Shown here in pieces: positions 12,801 through 26,331 of a DNA stretch of 64,000 nt. Origin of the DNA: Phytoseiulus persimilis (taxonomy: Eukaryota; Arthropoda; Arachnida; Mesostigmata; Phytoseiidae); the NCBI GenBank assembly GCA_037576195.1, contig CM075102.1, forward strand, positions 33,290,745 through 33,354,744, read 5' to 3'. Each line of letters starts with the position of its first letter. The first letter of the stretch is position 1. The position numbers were made by a program, and so were the translations under genes. The notes beneath the pieces were generated by a model. It worked only from the letters and a program-made list of their open reading frames with translations. It made no database searches and was not told the origin of the DNA.

Positions 12801-14622
12801 TCCGGCTTCAGAATTTGCTTCTGCCGGGAGCGGAATGCGAGGAACAGTGAACGAGGGAAAAACCGAACCCAAAGAGACTGCTATGTTTTAAGGGAAAAAT
12901 GGCGCCCGCCCAAAAGCTCGGACGTGCAACGACTTCCCGCAACCGTATAACCAAGCAACCCACACAGCAAGACACCCTGCCACCCACCCATTCAGCCATC
13001 CAGCAAACTCCCCCTCTTTCCTCCCTTCTCCCTGGACGCCCTGCTCCCTCCTACGCGCCTCTCCGCTTCTGTCCCTTCCGAGATCCCCCGACCCGTCCTC
13101 GTCTCCCCATTACCGAGCAGCAGAGCGGAGCAACTTGCCACCATATTTTTACTCGAGTGTCTTCAACACTAGGGGCACATCAATTGAGAATATGCTCCTC
13201 TCGGCATCTCGTTCCAATATCCTCGTTTTTCTCGTGTCAAAAACACAGCGTCGATGGAACTGTTGGAAGTCAGCTGGAATGAGTCATGTGGTCTCGTCTT
13301 ATCGCCGTTGCTCGGATCGATCGTCGATGATATACTCGAAGATCGTTTTTTTTGGATATCGGCGAAAAAACTTGGCGTTATCGTCGCGGAGCATCATTCT
13401 TCCTGAACCCATTCCCCGCTCAAACCCAATAAAATCACGCTTGCAAGTGCTCGAAGTTTCCGGATTCCTCAGCGCCGATATTCTCGATTCAGTGGGAATC
13501 TTCCCCAAGCATGCGATTCCGATCGCGATTTCGGGATCATAAACGATGGCCCTAGACGAACCTACAGACAGGGCGGATCCGAGGTAGCCCCTGTGCGAAT
13601 GAATAGCCGATACATGAGTGATAAAAATTCGGCCGGCAGCGGCTGATAAAACCGACTAGAAGTTTCTGGAGTCCACTGAACCAGTGGAGCTGGAAAGGGC
13701 TGGGAACGAGGGAAAACGAGGGGGATGATGGGAAGCAACGAGTGAACGAGGGCCCGTCTGTCTGTTTCTCCACCAGTCAGCTCCCGCGACGATAGCAGCT
13801 CGTGGAGTGTGGCCACTAACCGCCTATGTGGCCGAAAGTCTTTCTCCCATAGGATCCGAATCTCGTTCTCGATCAGCTGTCATAGAGGATGAGGGTCGAC
13901 GGAGGGAGAGGAAGAGCGATGAGCGAACGACGTATGGCCTGGCGAAACGCTGCGAGCAGAACAGAGAGAAATCCATCTCCGTTTCCCTCACCCTTCGTTT
14001 ATTATCTCTCATTCTTTCTCGCCCGTTTCGCGAGCGAGTCTCCTTTTCGTCTACTCCTAGCGAGCTGCTTGCATCGTACTCTGGTCGGTAGATTGATCTT
14101 AGCTCCTTGCCGATGTTACGTCTTTCGGGCACGCTCACTCGCATTCGTTCCCGTTTCCCTCCGTGATAGTTTGTCACTTCCCCGGCTTTCTGTTTTTCCT
14201 ATCGAAACCTGGGAAACTTTGTCTCATCGTTCAGCTCTTGAATATGCCGCACGTGCCTCCCCGAGAGAAGTGCGCTTTCGAAGGAGAATTCAGAAGCGTA
14301 AGGGAATTGGAAACGCTCAGGGCTGAGGGAAACTCTGCATCGAGACGGCCGTTCCGGCGGGCGCACACTAACAGACTCGCTGTCTGTTCTCCTCTCAAGA
14401 AGGTTCCCTCGGACCCTCGCCCAAATTGTGATCATGCTGATGGCAACAACATAATAGTTTCTCAAGTTTTTCTGTTGTTGCAGCAATTCCCTGAATGCGT
14501 AACCGAAAAGGAGAAAAAGTCAACAACCCTTGAGGCCGTCGTCGCTTTAGCGGCAGCGATGCCAGAGGAGGCGACCGATGCGAAGAGAGCGGTAGGGATA
14601 GATCGGGAGAGAAAGCGAGAGT

Positions 14623-14624
<2 letters not shown>

Positions 14625-14671
<47 letters not shown>
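14625..14671. repeat. AG microsatellite, 23 units
   Basis: An uninterrupted (AG)n run of 47 bases, the longest dinucleotide repeat in the window. It is followed by a short CACT repeat. It explains the alternating Leu-Ser minus-strand frames that cover it. Such tracts can bind GAGA-type factors in arthropods, but a function here is not shown. Confidence 0.95.
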
Positions 14672-14674
<3 letters not shown>

Positions 14675-14740
14675 GTCACTCACTCACTCAATCGGTTTGC
14701 TCTCAGCCATCGCCGCTCCTACTGCTGACGACGACCGCCA

Positions 14741-14769
14741 CTACTACCTACTACTACTACTGGTACTAC
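14741..14769. repeat. CTA trinucleotide repeat
   Basis: An imperfect (CTA)n run of about nine units, interrupted by CCTA and TGG. No coding frame is supported. Confidence 0.8.
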
Positions 14770-17700
14770 TGAAGATCAACCTCCTCGCCCTTTTCTCTTT
14801 TCCGTTTTCTTCTCTCGCCCTCGTCGTCTCTCGCGGCTGCCACCGTCACCACCGCGACCGTCGGCGGCGGGAGCTGAGCGCCTGTTCTTCTTCCTCCTCC
14901 TCGACTGCTGTTACTTGTTGGCTGACGGGCGGTGTATCCGTCCGTCCGACCGTCCGGCGGGCTCAAACAAGCACGTTGCTCTTTCTTCTGTCGCCATTCG
15001 TTTGTCTGAACAGCATCAACATCCCTGGCGGCTTGGGTACCACTGGCGAACATTGGAGGAGGAGGAAGCGTCGATCGCTCCGCTGTTTCTCCGCTGCACC
15101 GCGCACCGTACTGGAGCACCTCTCTGCGGCAGATCTGCCGTTGCCGCGTTAGTTGTTGCCGTTTTGACGTTCGGCGCGCGCCTCTGAAGGTCGTGAAGTG
15201 GAAGACGCGGTGCGCCGTTCATCTGATTGCGTTTTCGAAAGGGCACTGGAAGAGTAGTGGCGAACTTCCTCGGACGCTTCTCTCCTTACGTTCGAGGTGA
15301 AGTTGCTGTTCGCGGGAGTGAGATACCCGGTGAAACCGACAGAGAGCATTTGCGGAAATTCGAGGCAGTTCCATGAAAAACAGCGATTGATGGGATTTGT
15401 TTTCAAAATTCGGGAGCGGATTTTCCTGGAGCTCGCGCGAAGTCATTGCGAAACCTTTGGATTGCGTCTTCTCGTCACTCAGAACTGAGGCTCCACGGAA
15501 CGGGCTGAGAAAAAGGCAGGCCGCTCGGTTGAGTTATCGAAGACAAGAGCGGCCTCCAGAAATATCAGGCATGACCGCGAATCTGCTTCATGGATCTGAA
15601 ACAGCTCGATCGACACAGTTCGGATCGACGGCTCTATATCTGATGGTTTCAAGTCATCGCTGATTCCGGAAAATCACCGACCGCTCTCCGATCGGGCAGC
15701 TCGCGTCAGAAGATCCGCTGAGCTTGCTCGTGCCGGGAGCGAAAGGTTGATTTGTATGTACGAAATATGCAGTCGGGTCAAAATGAAACTATAAACCAAT
15801 AGATAATAGTAACGATGCGGCTCCTGGTATGGGTTGTGACCGCTCTCCCGGAGCGTATCCAGGGGTCGCGCTGTGTCTGGTGGGATGGATCTGCGATGCG
15901 GGAGTGCGGGACGACCTTGCAACATAACCTTCACAAGTAAAGCCAGCCTCGAATTAACCAGCAGATCAGGCAAGCGGGTCGTCGAGCGCGGAAACAGGCG
16001 GGCGGGCGACTTCAGGCCATACGTTCTGCGCATGTCCGCTGCAACGGCACTCACTGTCTGTCTGTGCGTTCATTCGGCCGTTCGGCTGCGCGTCTGTCTC
16101 GTTCTGCTCACACACACACGGCCAGCTTTCGGACGGTTTCCGTTGCTGCTTCAACGGCGGCAACAACCAACCAAAGAACCATCCAAGGCAGCGAGGGAGT
16201 CGCCAGCCCGGGCGCCGAGGGACGAGCGAGCTAACAACTCCCAATGGATAAATCATTTTCAGACTAACATTTTTGCTAACGGCGGCCTTGCCATCTGCAA
16301 CCAGCTTCCGCAACCTGATCCGATTGCATTCTACATGTTCTAGATCACGCATCTCCTTTCCTTTGCGAGCACCATATTGATTCAGAATAGGAAGATTACG
16401 ACGATCGAGTTTAAGTCGTGCTGGCAAGCCTCAAACTTCCCATGGAAAAGAAAGAGACTCACGCCTGTAAATGATCTAACGCCTCCCCGATTAGCATCAA
16501 GGTGGGCTTGAGAGCGGAACAATAACCATGTACGTGATTATAATCGCTCTGTCCATCCAAACAATATGAGTGCGGCCTTCTCCACGTAGCGCGGTGACCC
16601 TGCGTTCGCTCGACGAGTTTCTCATCCGATTTCTTCGAGCATTCCTCAAGAACAAATGGTCTTGCATCAAGCCATTATCGCTTTGCACAAAATAAGCAAT
16701 TGATTCGTAATCGCTCTGATTGCTCTCCGCTTCTTCGAGTGGCGGCGGTAGCGCTGCTCCTCATGGCCACCACCCTTTCCGCTTTTTATGGGACGAGGGG
16801 GGTGGGGACACAGGTTCAAGAGGGGCGAAGCCAGTGAGCCGGGCGCAATGGGGCAGACGGTCGGGGAAAGGAGCGAATCTCGAGGCGGAGAGAATGGGGG
16901 AGACGCGCTCCACGAGTGTGGGGCTCTAGGGGAGGGCAGGGTCTGAGCACGCATTTTTTCAGGCGGAGGAGCGCTCCGACAGCGAGTTCGGCGCCGGACG
17001 TCAGGCTGACGTTCATCGCCGACTCATGCGCTTTCGTGGAGCGAAAACCCGGTCGAAATCGGAGCATGTTTTGAGAACATCGGGAAATTCCCACGCCGGT
17101 ACTACTCTTCTAGTGGTCCGTATCAAAATTTATACACCAATATACTACTATCACATAAGTAAGCTAGCTCGCTGGCTGCTGCTGCTTCCTCCCTGGTTGC
17201 CAGCCAGCCAGCCAACCACCCAGCCTGCTTGCTCATTCTCTCTCTCCCACACTCGCCCGCTTGCCAGTTCGACCGGCTGGCTAAACATGAGACACTACTG
17301 AGCGGCTGCTTCCTTGCCGCCGCGACCGCCGCCGCCGCTACCGCCTTTACCGTTCTACGCCGAAATCACCGACAGGGGGCGCCACTCAACCGACTGACGA
17401 GGTGAGGATGTGTCGTCAACGTTAGCTGCTGCCATGAGCAGCGGCAACCGGTGAAGAGTACTGCTGGCACTAGGGAAGACGAACAGGAGGAGGAGGAGGG
17501 TAAGGAGTTGCCGCCGCCGATGATGCTGCTGTTGGCTGTTGTGGTTGTAAGTGTGTGCGGCTGGGAGAGTGACTGCGAGCGAGCGAGAGGGGCAGGGATC
17601 GGCGGACCATGTGTGTGGAGTGTGGAACGAGCGAGGAGTGACTGGGTGAGTGAGGTCTCACGAGCCCTCGGCTTGGTCAGTCGTCGGCTGGCTGTGGACG

Positions 17701-18219
17701 GGGAGACCGGTGCTCCGCTCTTTCGTTTCACAGAAAGCACGCGCTTTCTGCCCAGGTCGCCGCCGGTGTTGGCGGCTGATTCCTTTCACACAACAACAAT
17801 TTTCTCTCCACCCAACGTGCTCCGCCAGCCATCCAATCCAGTCAGCTGGTCTGATCGCGCTCGAGCTTTCCCCTCTCCTTCAACAGCAGTGGCGGCGGCG
17901 GCGGCCGAGACGACGTCGGCACTATGGCCTTTTCCACTACCATTCCTTCTCCTGAACTCAACAGAAAGAGGCGGAGAAGAAACGCACCGTGCAATAGCTT
18001 CGCCAGCGGCAGCGGCGGTGCAAAAGGGAGAGGAAGAAAACGGGGAAAAGCGGCGGGCGAAAGGGAAAAAATCGAATAACGGTCGCTGGCCCGCGCTTGA
18101 GAAGAGATTTGAGGAGGGAATTGAAGAAAGGAATCAATAAAACTCGCATCTTGTGCCTCCGATTGAGCGAGAAAACGGAACAATAAGCAAAGTCTCCTTG
18201 TCCTAGGGGACGCAAGACA

Positions 18220-21200
18220 CAGGAAGACCGTCAGGATGACTCCGCAGAGATCGTATATGACCCGACGAGAGGCGCGGAGGGTTCGGCCACGAGAGCTGCG
18301 ACGGTCGCCTGCGCCCCGCCCAATCTATTATATGCGGAACGACTATGTAATCCCGAATGCTATGGGCAAGTAATGCGCAGTTTAATAGCATGAGATTCAA
18401 CTCGGCCAACCGAGCTAACTGTCGTTGCCGACAAGACTCCTGCTCCTGCAAACGAGCGACGACAGCACGTGCCCGCGGGAATCGACCTCGCGGTGACCGA
18501 TCTCGAGGGACTTCGTTCGCACGCGATCCATGAGTTCTTGTCCCCCTTCCGCCACTCCCATTTTTCCAGACATCTCGAGCGCGGCTTGGCGTTACGTCGT
18601 CGAGAGCATCCGGTGGGAGAGCGATTCCGTACACAGGGATTGATTTCCTTCTGATCGTTCCCGATGAAGGTCGCTTCCAAGTGGCGTCAAATCCTTCCAA
18701 GATTCGCTGACAGGCTCCGAGTACGTAAATATTCAAGAGTAATCTCTTGAGCACGATGCTACTACCGGGGCCCGAAGAGCTCCCCCGGCGTGCTCTGACA
18801 TTTTCAGCACCTGCTGGGAATTTGGAGCGTGGGTGTTGGAAGGCGATACACGGAAGCTCGTATCGACTGCTCTCACGTCCGAGAGAGCTAAATGCGGCAC
18901 CCGGCTGCTGACGACACTACCTGACATTTTATCATTCCTCATGCTGAAGTCCATCAGATACAGCTGCAGGTTCGAAGGGGCGGACTTCGCTATCTTCTGG
19001 ACCGCATTTATCTCTGAAATTTTAGATCACTTGTGAGCGGATATTTTTCGACGCAACCTCTGAGGATTCGGAGATATCGGCTGAAACCACATCGAGTGGC
19101 AGTGGATTCCACAGCCCAGATCGCTGAGTGATTCACGAAAGACGAGAGAACTTGCAAGGAGTGTGGGGAGTTCTGATGAGGAGATGTCCAGACGACCTGA
19201 CAGAGATTAGAAGTCCTGCAGCGAGAGAGATCCCCAACACAGGTGTTCTTGGATGCTTGAATGGAGACACAGTAGATGAGGGTATTTGTACATCAAGCAT
19301 ACGGAGGACAGACGGAATACGATCAACCTGGGCCCTTGGAGGGAGAGCAAACATAGCCGTAATACCGTTGTCATGGGCAGCACAGATAGATTTGCGTAAT
19401 GTGGATGCTAGTGAGGGAAACGGCGATCCGGTGTAGAATAGCACTGATATGGAGCGCGTTGAGAACTTTAATGCCGGTCGCGCGGGGAAAGCCGGTCGAC
19501 CGAAGTCTGTGTACGCAAACGGAGGAAGAGGATTGTCGACCGTGTAGTTCGCAGTGATGAGAGTTCCAGGAGAGGGTTGGTTCGATATCGTACAGATGCC
19601 ATTCGTCCTCCTGTTCATGCAAGCTTTTCCCCTCCTGCGGGTGGAGAAGGACTCACGGAGGAAAAAAATCTAAAGGGGTCAGATACTGATAGCGTTCTTC
19701 CTTCAGAAGTTCTCAGCTTCGCAATGTGAGCAACCCACTGGCGCGAAAGGGGTTTCAAAAACGTGCTCTTGAGCGTTCGTTCTCTTGTTATCCGTTACAC
19801 ATCTGCAATGTGTCCTGAGAGCCTCCAGGCAAAGCAATTACAGAGTGGGAAGCGACGCTTTGAGGTCCAGGCTAATGTTGATAGCTACATACAGGAGCGT
19901 CAATGCAGCGGATGGGAAGCTCTGCGGTCCGGATTATTTTTAGATACCTCTCTCCACCCTCATACAGGCTCTCATTCTGCGGGAATCCTCAACTCCCATC
20001 GGCAAGCCAACCCACCGAGTTCGAACGAAGGTGGAGCGAACGGCCTGTCAGTACACTTTGTCGCATTTTGTGCCTCGGCGATGCTGAACTTGTCGACAGG
20101 ACTCCTCGATGTGATGCGGGGATTTCTAGTAGCGCAGAGATGCCTCGGAAACTCGATGAGATTCTTGCGAATGATCCAAGTCAAATGGGCAGCGGCACGC
20201 TCGGAGAGACCATAATTTGCGGAATAACTCAGAGCGTGGTGGTCGAGGAAAGGAAGCGACGAGACGTGCACGCGAAACGAGAACAAGAAAAGACTATCCG
20301 TCAGCCTATTGTGCTCGCAGATGAAGCACTCGGCTCTTTCACATGGACGCAGCAACAGCCGCAGCGGCAGGAACGGGGCGGCCGCTATGGATATCCACTG
20401 CAGGATGCAGTGGATTTCGGAGCGCATCCGGGACCGATCCTCCCCGGAGCATGTCTTGCTGGGTCTCGCTCGGAAAACCTCTCAGCTGTTGAGAGTCTTT
20501 ATCGGAAAAGCAATCTCTGACACTTTCTGAATTTGGTTGTCCCAACGATCTGAGAATGGTAGGTTTCCGTGAAGTCTTCGAACTATGCACCGGACCTCCA
20601 CGCGCTCTAGGAGCCCTAACGTCATCCACCGCCGCTGCGTTGCTGAGAATGCACTCGCCCGACGCTGTACTGTATCGAGCTGGTGGGTTCATTCCGCACT
20701 ATTTTAGCGTCCGGATGGCCGGGACGCCATCCGTGGTTGTTTCGCTCACCCTAGCTGGCTCTGCAGTAAGCAACTTTGGGGAGAAATGAAAGAAATCAAC
20801 GAACCGGGCACCCAACAGCAGACAGATAGTCGAACAGTGAGGGAACGAGCCACGAGGATGCCATGCTAGACAAGGAGTGATTGACCTCTCATGACAACAA
20901 CGCCAACGACGACCATCACAAGAAAAGAGCGAGTCGCTCCCGAGGAATTCCGCAGAACGGGCCAAGCTGGCCCGGTCGACGAATACGCAAGCGGTTTACG
21001 GTGAATCAGGATCAATATCTTGGTTTCACACATATACGCATAAGTTCAGAAAGCAAACGCAGTATAACTCCCAACGATGGGAGAAATCGGCCGTGACCGA
21101 AAACTTTTTTGGCATCCCTCAGCATGGAGACTCTGCCTCCCCGAGGAGGATTCCAGGTTGCTCCCCCGGAAATGGCGGGAGGCATCGGTGACGTCGGCAA

Positions 21201-22500
21201 CACGTTATCAGCTTGTCATTGGATTCGAGCTCCAGATGATGTTCACTGACGCATCCCGACAGCCTTGTTCCCTCACGCGCTTTCGTGTGACAACGGTTCT
21301 TCACTAAAGCTCGATTATCTGGCACAGAATTAGTGATGTCCTGTGCGTTGGTCAATTCGAAAAATGACCGAAGGCCGAGTCGCTTTCTGACGCTCCGTCG
21401 AGTTCAGTGGCCTTCAGTTCCGTTGCCCCTTCCCTCAGCTCTGACTTTACAGAAGACGAAGTCCGGCAAATCAGACAAGCGAGTCACTTGGAATTATCAT
21501 CGATTCATTTCCAGACCACTGTTCCAATGTCGCCGGAGGAGCCGGAGCGGCGAGCTCTGCCCGGACCACGCGTAGGCCAGCTCCGATGCGAGCCTTGAAA
21601 TTCCACAGAGCCCGACAACCTTAAGGAACTTGACCTATCACGTTGTAAGCTCCGGTCGTGTTGTCTCCTTTCCGGTAAACACTCACGGCCAGGTCCCGAA
21701 ACGATCTAATTTTCGATCGCGCGGCAGAGCGGAAGCCAGGACACGATGACTCGAAGTTTCCTCTCGAGTCAATTTGCTATATTCCATCGGCATCATCGGT
21801 AACGGGAGATCTAAGTCAAGTTTCCTTCCAAGGGAAGTGATTAGGCGGGCCCGGGAGAAGGTCCCGAGAAAAGTGGACAGAGCTGTTACAAGTTCGGGCA
21901 CGCGGCACCCGATTGAATGACATCCAATGCCGGAACGAGCGAGCAACGGTCAGACGATCTTGCCCTCAAGTTGACGATCCAATTACGAATTGTCGACGTG
22001 GCGCTCGTCGGTGGTGTCGTCCGCGTCCCGTCGCTTGCTCCGTGGTGACGTCGTTCAGATAGGATGCTGCGGGAAAAGCTCAACACAAGCGAGGGAATCG
22101 CTCGCACACCCAAGGCGAGAGAGCGGATATATATTACCGCATATCAGTATTCCGTTAGTGTCCTGCTCCTTCGGGACCGCAGAAACAGCGACACACTGAA
22201 AGATCCCACACAGTCGCGAGAAAAATACGCTTTTTGGAAAACCAACAATCGAAGTTAAGGCCACTTTCTTCCTGGTCCCAGGAAAAAGTCGGTGTCCGGG
22301 GGAGTCGTCCAGCCCTCTGCCTATAGCCGGTTCTTCGATTGGAAACTCTCACGATTTCAAGAAGTCGGCTTTCGGGCGGAGTTCGAGCGAATGAGGAGGC
22401 GAGCAGCTACTGATAAACGATAGCGAAGCGGTGGCCATCGCTAGGCCGAGAGTTCGTATCGTCAGGTTTAGCGCGGAAGGGGTGTCCGGATCGCCGCACT
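18220..22500. other. Unassigned stretch with one ORF of note
   Basis: Balanced composition and many overlapping short ORFs on both strands. Apart from the plus ORF at 19903-20520, listed separately, nothing rises above chance length. No family motif was recognised. Confidence 0.4.
19903..20520 (+). CDS. Possible single-exon ORF, unknown
   Basis: An ATG-initiated frame of 205 codons ending in TGA. I do not recognise the product. The second half is the more protein-like part: it starts near an internal MPRKLDEILANDPSQM, has a charged stretch rich in K, R and E, then a glutamine-rich patch around TWTQQQPQRQ. No signal peptide, membrane segment or known domain is visible. The minus strand is also open over 19972-20427 (151 codons) and another plus frame is open for 150 codons, so general lack of stops could explain it. 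A random frame of this length is roughly expected once in a window of this size, so I rate it low. Confidence 0.2.
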   Translation: MQRMGSSAVRIIFRYLSPPSYRLSFCGNPQLPSASQPTEFERRWSERPVSTLCRILCLGDAELVDRTPRCDAGISSSAEMPRKLDEILANDPSQMGSGTLGETIICGITQSVVVEERKRRDVHAKREQEKTIRQPIVLADEALGSFTWTQQQPQRQERGGRYGYPLQDAVDFGAHPGPILPGACLAGSRSENLSAVESLYRKSNL

Positions 22501-25000
22501 CGTACATTCGATGCGAACAACAGCAGAGGTGATCAACACCACGCCATCTCGTCCGGGACAAGACATCAGGAGCTCTGCCAGTTACGATACAACAGTCGAG
22601 GGGACTGAGGCCCGACAGGGGGAGCGAGGACAAGAGCGGGCAAGCAAGCCTTGGCGAAACAGTCGCAGAGATACGCGGAGCTCGATGCCCCTAAGGCAAC
22701 ATCAGAAGCTTAGAGTCTTCTCTGCTTTCCCTTTTCCTGTTCTCGTGCTCCCCTCGCCAGCGAGATCGTCCCACTCCCCTCGTTTTTCGTTTCGCTTGCT
22801 CTCTCCTTCGAGCTCTCTCCGCTCCTCGTCCTCCGTCGGCCGGTCCCCTTCAGCCCCTCGTCTTCTCCTCCCTTGAGCGCAGTTTGCCCTTAGTGAAGTT
22901 TTCGTCGTCATCGCGCCGCTCTAATAAACAACTTCGGGTTCGAGCGTATCGCTTGGATTGATTGTTTTGATTGATTGATTGGTCCCATCAAGTGCTTTCA
23001 AGAATTGACTGAGGCTGTCCCGAGGCCCGAGGAATGCGTTAAGAAAAGGGGGGAAGAATGATTGACTCGAGTATTCTCAGAGCAACGACATCCATAATCG
23101 GACTATAATTGTTCAACTGAGAGCTGTGAACGCAGCGTTTCTACTTGAAGTCATGCGGGTTTTTTTTACGCGTGCCCTGCTGAGCCATCGTTAGCAGCTG
23201 CTACCGTCAGAGTATCCTTTCTTAGGAGCTTCGGGAATCTCCGGGTAACTTCAACGAGGAATGGCATTGGAAATTGGGCTCCGGACTGGGAGATCCAGAA
23301 GCGCGTCAGGAAGGAAGGAGGAAAACACAGCGAAACAGGAGAGAGCGAGCGACGTCGAGGAAAGAATTCCATGCGCTCTCAAGCCTGTCCTCGGCTCGGT
23401 CTCCGTTTGTATTCCTTTTATGCCCCTTTCCTTCTCCTCAGCTTCCTTTCGCACTTCCCCGCTTTTATTACCACTCGCCATTTCCCTACTTCATCCCCAA
23501 CTCGTTTCTCCGGGTCCTCCTTCGTCTCCTCCCCTTCGCTTTTCGAGTTGCACTCCCTCACTGAGCGCAAATGTGTATTTTCCGTAATGCTCTTCTGATT
23601 TGTCTGGATTGATTATTATCAATTTCGCCGCGCAGTCCGGGTACATTCATCCTCATACGGAGCGCTCGTATGCTTCGAGTGTGCCCGGCCTCGGGTGAAA
23701 CCGTCTTGCATCCTGTCAGTGCTCTTTCAGTCATCCTCCCCCGTCGTGGCCCCGTACCCTCCAACAGGCGTTTCCATGAGTGTTCGACGACTATGCAACT
23801 CTGCGACCAAGAACACCCGGGGTTGGAGCAACGTTTTCGACCGCAACAGTCGAGCATGGTTTCGCAGACATTCCGAGAATCCGCAGAATTTTCGGAGCGC
23901 CTCGCTGGTCGAGCCCCTCGGAAATCCCTTAAGTCTCTCATGCTGCCTTTAGTTTCGGAGGCAGGAATGGTCGGTTTGAAGCTCCTTCGCGGCCTGACCG
24001 AACGACCCCTGTAGCCGCTGGAGAAAGCGGGAGAGCAACAGACCAAAAGAGGGCAAAATGGGGGAGCGTGGGGAGAAAGAATGAAAACGGGGGCCATGTG
24101 GGGGAATCGAAGAGAGAATAGAACGCGAAGGAGAAGGGCAGAGGACGGGGGAGGGGGGGGGGGGCGTCGCATGTTGAACAAGCCTTGCGGACAAACAACA
24201 AGCTCCCGACAGTCAAGGAGATGAAGCAGAGTTCATCTTACGCACCGCATGGAAATACGCGCTGTTCCCTCACTTTTCCTCGCATGTGCTCTTCTCCTTG
24301 TGGTTCCCTTCCTTGAGTCGGCTCTTCCTGCGGGTCCTTTGTCGTCGGAGCCCTCTCCCCTCCAACCGTACGCTCCCGGGGTCGCATCGGCAATCTGTGA
24401 ACTCTGGACCCGCTCGTTCACGGTGTGGCGCAGCTTCCCTCGTCGGTTGCGCTTTGCATTGTTTTTCCCTTCAGCAGCAGCGTTGCATTCGTCTCGAAAG
24501 CGAGCGCGGGAGCGAAAGAGAGAAGGACAGAAGATCGTTCTGTTCTCTATTTGTTCGAAGCAAATTGGAACGAAGCAACCGCACACTCACTCAGACGCAA
24601 GGAAACAAACCGCGCACAAGTGACGCCCCCTAGTGGACTTCTTCGTGGTCTACGGAACATTTGTGGGGGCGATGGCGGACCTAAGAGACCGATCAAAGGA
24701 GGCAGAGAGCTGGGCGACTCCAGCGGGCAGGGGATGCCGCGGGGCGAGCGAAGGGCTTGCGGGCGATCAGGGGTGAGCTGGGAACGATCGGGGAAGGGCG
24801 AGACGGACTAGGTGGAGGCGGAGGGAACCACGGGGGCGGGCGCGAGCGAGCGTGCGTGCGGTTGACGTCGTTGTCTCACAGCGGCTTCCCTTCTGCAGGT
24901 AGCCAGTAGGCTAGCTGGCTAATAAGTGCGCTTGATAGAAGCCATTAGGGGAATGGATAGCTGGCCATCCTGACTGCTTCCCGCCAACAAACCCTGGCTG
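22500..25000. other. GA/CT-rich stretch without a supported gene
   Basis: Pyrimidine-rich runs around 22720-22880, 23400-23560 and 24250-24360 alternate with purine-rich runs around 24010-24160. The apparent ORFs (for example 207 codons on minus at 23558-24181) are proline-, serine- and arginine-rich translations of these runs and have no domain. Confidence 0.45.
24153..24164. repeat. Poly-G run, 12 bases
   Basis: A G12 tract inside a longer purine-rich segment. Confidence 0.9.
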
Positions 25001-25574
25001 GAGTTCTTTCGCTCCCTACCCTGAGTAGCAAAGACTCAAACCGCCCATAAGCAAGTGAGCTACCCAGGGGCCTGCCTCCCCTGAGCTCGACATCCGGGCA
25101 CTGATCTTCACGGAATAGTTCCACACGGAATCGCCCCTCACTCGATACCATAGATTTGCACTCTGAGTGCTTTATCGGTTCCTCGCAGCTGAAAGCTGCA
25201 GGATATTCATTCAGAATGAGAATCCGCGGATTTAGAGCCGATTTTTTCGCGTTTGGATTTTGTGTTGATGAAACCAACCCTACTAAGTTCCTCAATCACT
25301 CGCGCGGCTGGAGGAGGGTTGGAGAATGCGTTCAGTGATTCAGGACCGACTCACCGCCCACAGCCGGAAAACGATCCAGAGCTGACGTCAAATGGGCCCA
25401 GCGCCTCAAGTTCTCCAATCGTAGTTATTTTTATAATCTCCCGCCTCATGGGCGAACCATGCTGCGGCCCACGCTGCAGTCGGATGGAAATGATTTCCAA
25501 GCGTCAATGAACAGCCGGCGTGTTTTCGACGATTCTCGACGCCACCTCCAGACTGTGAGGTTCGAGAGTTCCCC

Positions 25575-25787
25575 ATGACAATCAGAATGCAAACGATTCC
25601 GCGCCAGATTGTGGAGTCGATTCGCGGTTCCATCGTCAATCCTGTGTCAGGGCGTGATCGCAGTCGTCCCGAGGAGGACGAGATCGGCCGGAAGCGACGT
25701 TTCCGTCGTGATTCCCCGAACGAGACAGTTTGTGAGCTCGAACGGTCTCAGCAGATGATTCTGGTTCGCCGAACACTGCTCGGTTAT
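25575..25787 (+). CDS. Possible first coding exon, unknown protein
   Basis: A frame of 71 codons starts with ATG at 25575 (preceded by CCCC) and reaches TAT|GTGAGT, a strong splice-donor match, at codon phase 0. The predicted start is MTIRMQTIPRQIVES, followed by a highly charged R/E/D-rich middle. No domain is recognisable. If the donor is not used the frame ends a few codons later at TGA. The evidence is only an ATG plus a good donor, and no partner exon was identified, so this is a pointer for homology or transcript checks. Confidence 0.22.
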
Positions 25788-26330
25788 GTGAGTTTTCATA
25801 TGTGAGGCTTTGTCTAATCGTGCTCTATCTCCCTTCCCCCTGTACAGCGGTCCTCGACCTGTTATCGAATTCAACTAGCATGGCTCCATTTTTTTAGGCT
25901 TATTGTCGTTTCTCGACACGTTTTCCACTCATGGCGACAAATCAATTGAAGAATGAGACAAATGTGAACCTAAACCACGACATCTCCGCTAGCACCGATA
26001 TTTGCGGCTCGGACTGACCCGCGAGTTGGGAGATGCCGGGCTCGGGCTTTTCGTTGCGGAGTTGCCTCCTCCCTCTCCCGTTTGCCTAGACGGCCCCTCC
26101 CCTCGAGCTCGAGGGCGCTTGGCCGACAGTTAATTGGGACTTGTTGTTGACTCATCAGCAAATGGAGCAGCACGAGCCGCGCAAGCAGTGACATCGGCAA
26201 AGCTCAGCGGAAAGCTTAGTTAAATAGAGGGAGAGAGGGAAGCCAGCTCACTTCAGAACAATCGCCTTCATCCTCTCCCCATCCTCTCCCCTTCCTCTCT
26301 CCCTCTCTTTTCCCCAGCCACCTGCTAAAC

Positions 26331-26331
26331 T

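Larger units (their letters stand above)
12800..18220. other. Strand-asymmetric, low-complexity stretch
   Basis: Long purine or pyrimidine runs alternate with CCG, CTA and CAG-type triplet runs. The longest ORF, 17451-18140 on plus (229 codons), contains an E-rich run and a hydrophobic run after MMLLL, but it is built from GGA/GAG and GCC repeats, spans a strong donor-like GTTGTAAGT, and its stop overlaps an AATAAA. I do not support it as a gene. The block could be a GA-rich regulatory region or a 5' untranslated region of a larger gene, but nothing in it proves this. Confidence 0.4.

Noticed and set aside
14395..14683. Minus-strand frames with alternating Leu-Ser at their start
   Set aside because: They are translations of the (AG)n microsatellite at 14625-14671 and nearby purine-rich DNA, not a protein repeat.
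17451..18140. 229-codon plus ORF with an acidic run and a hydrophobic signal-like stretch
   Set aside because: It is built from GGA, GCC and GTT repeats, spans a strong donor-like GTTGTAAGT, and has no domain.
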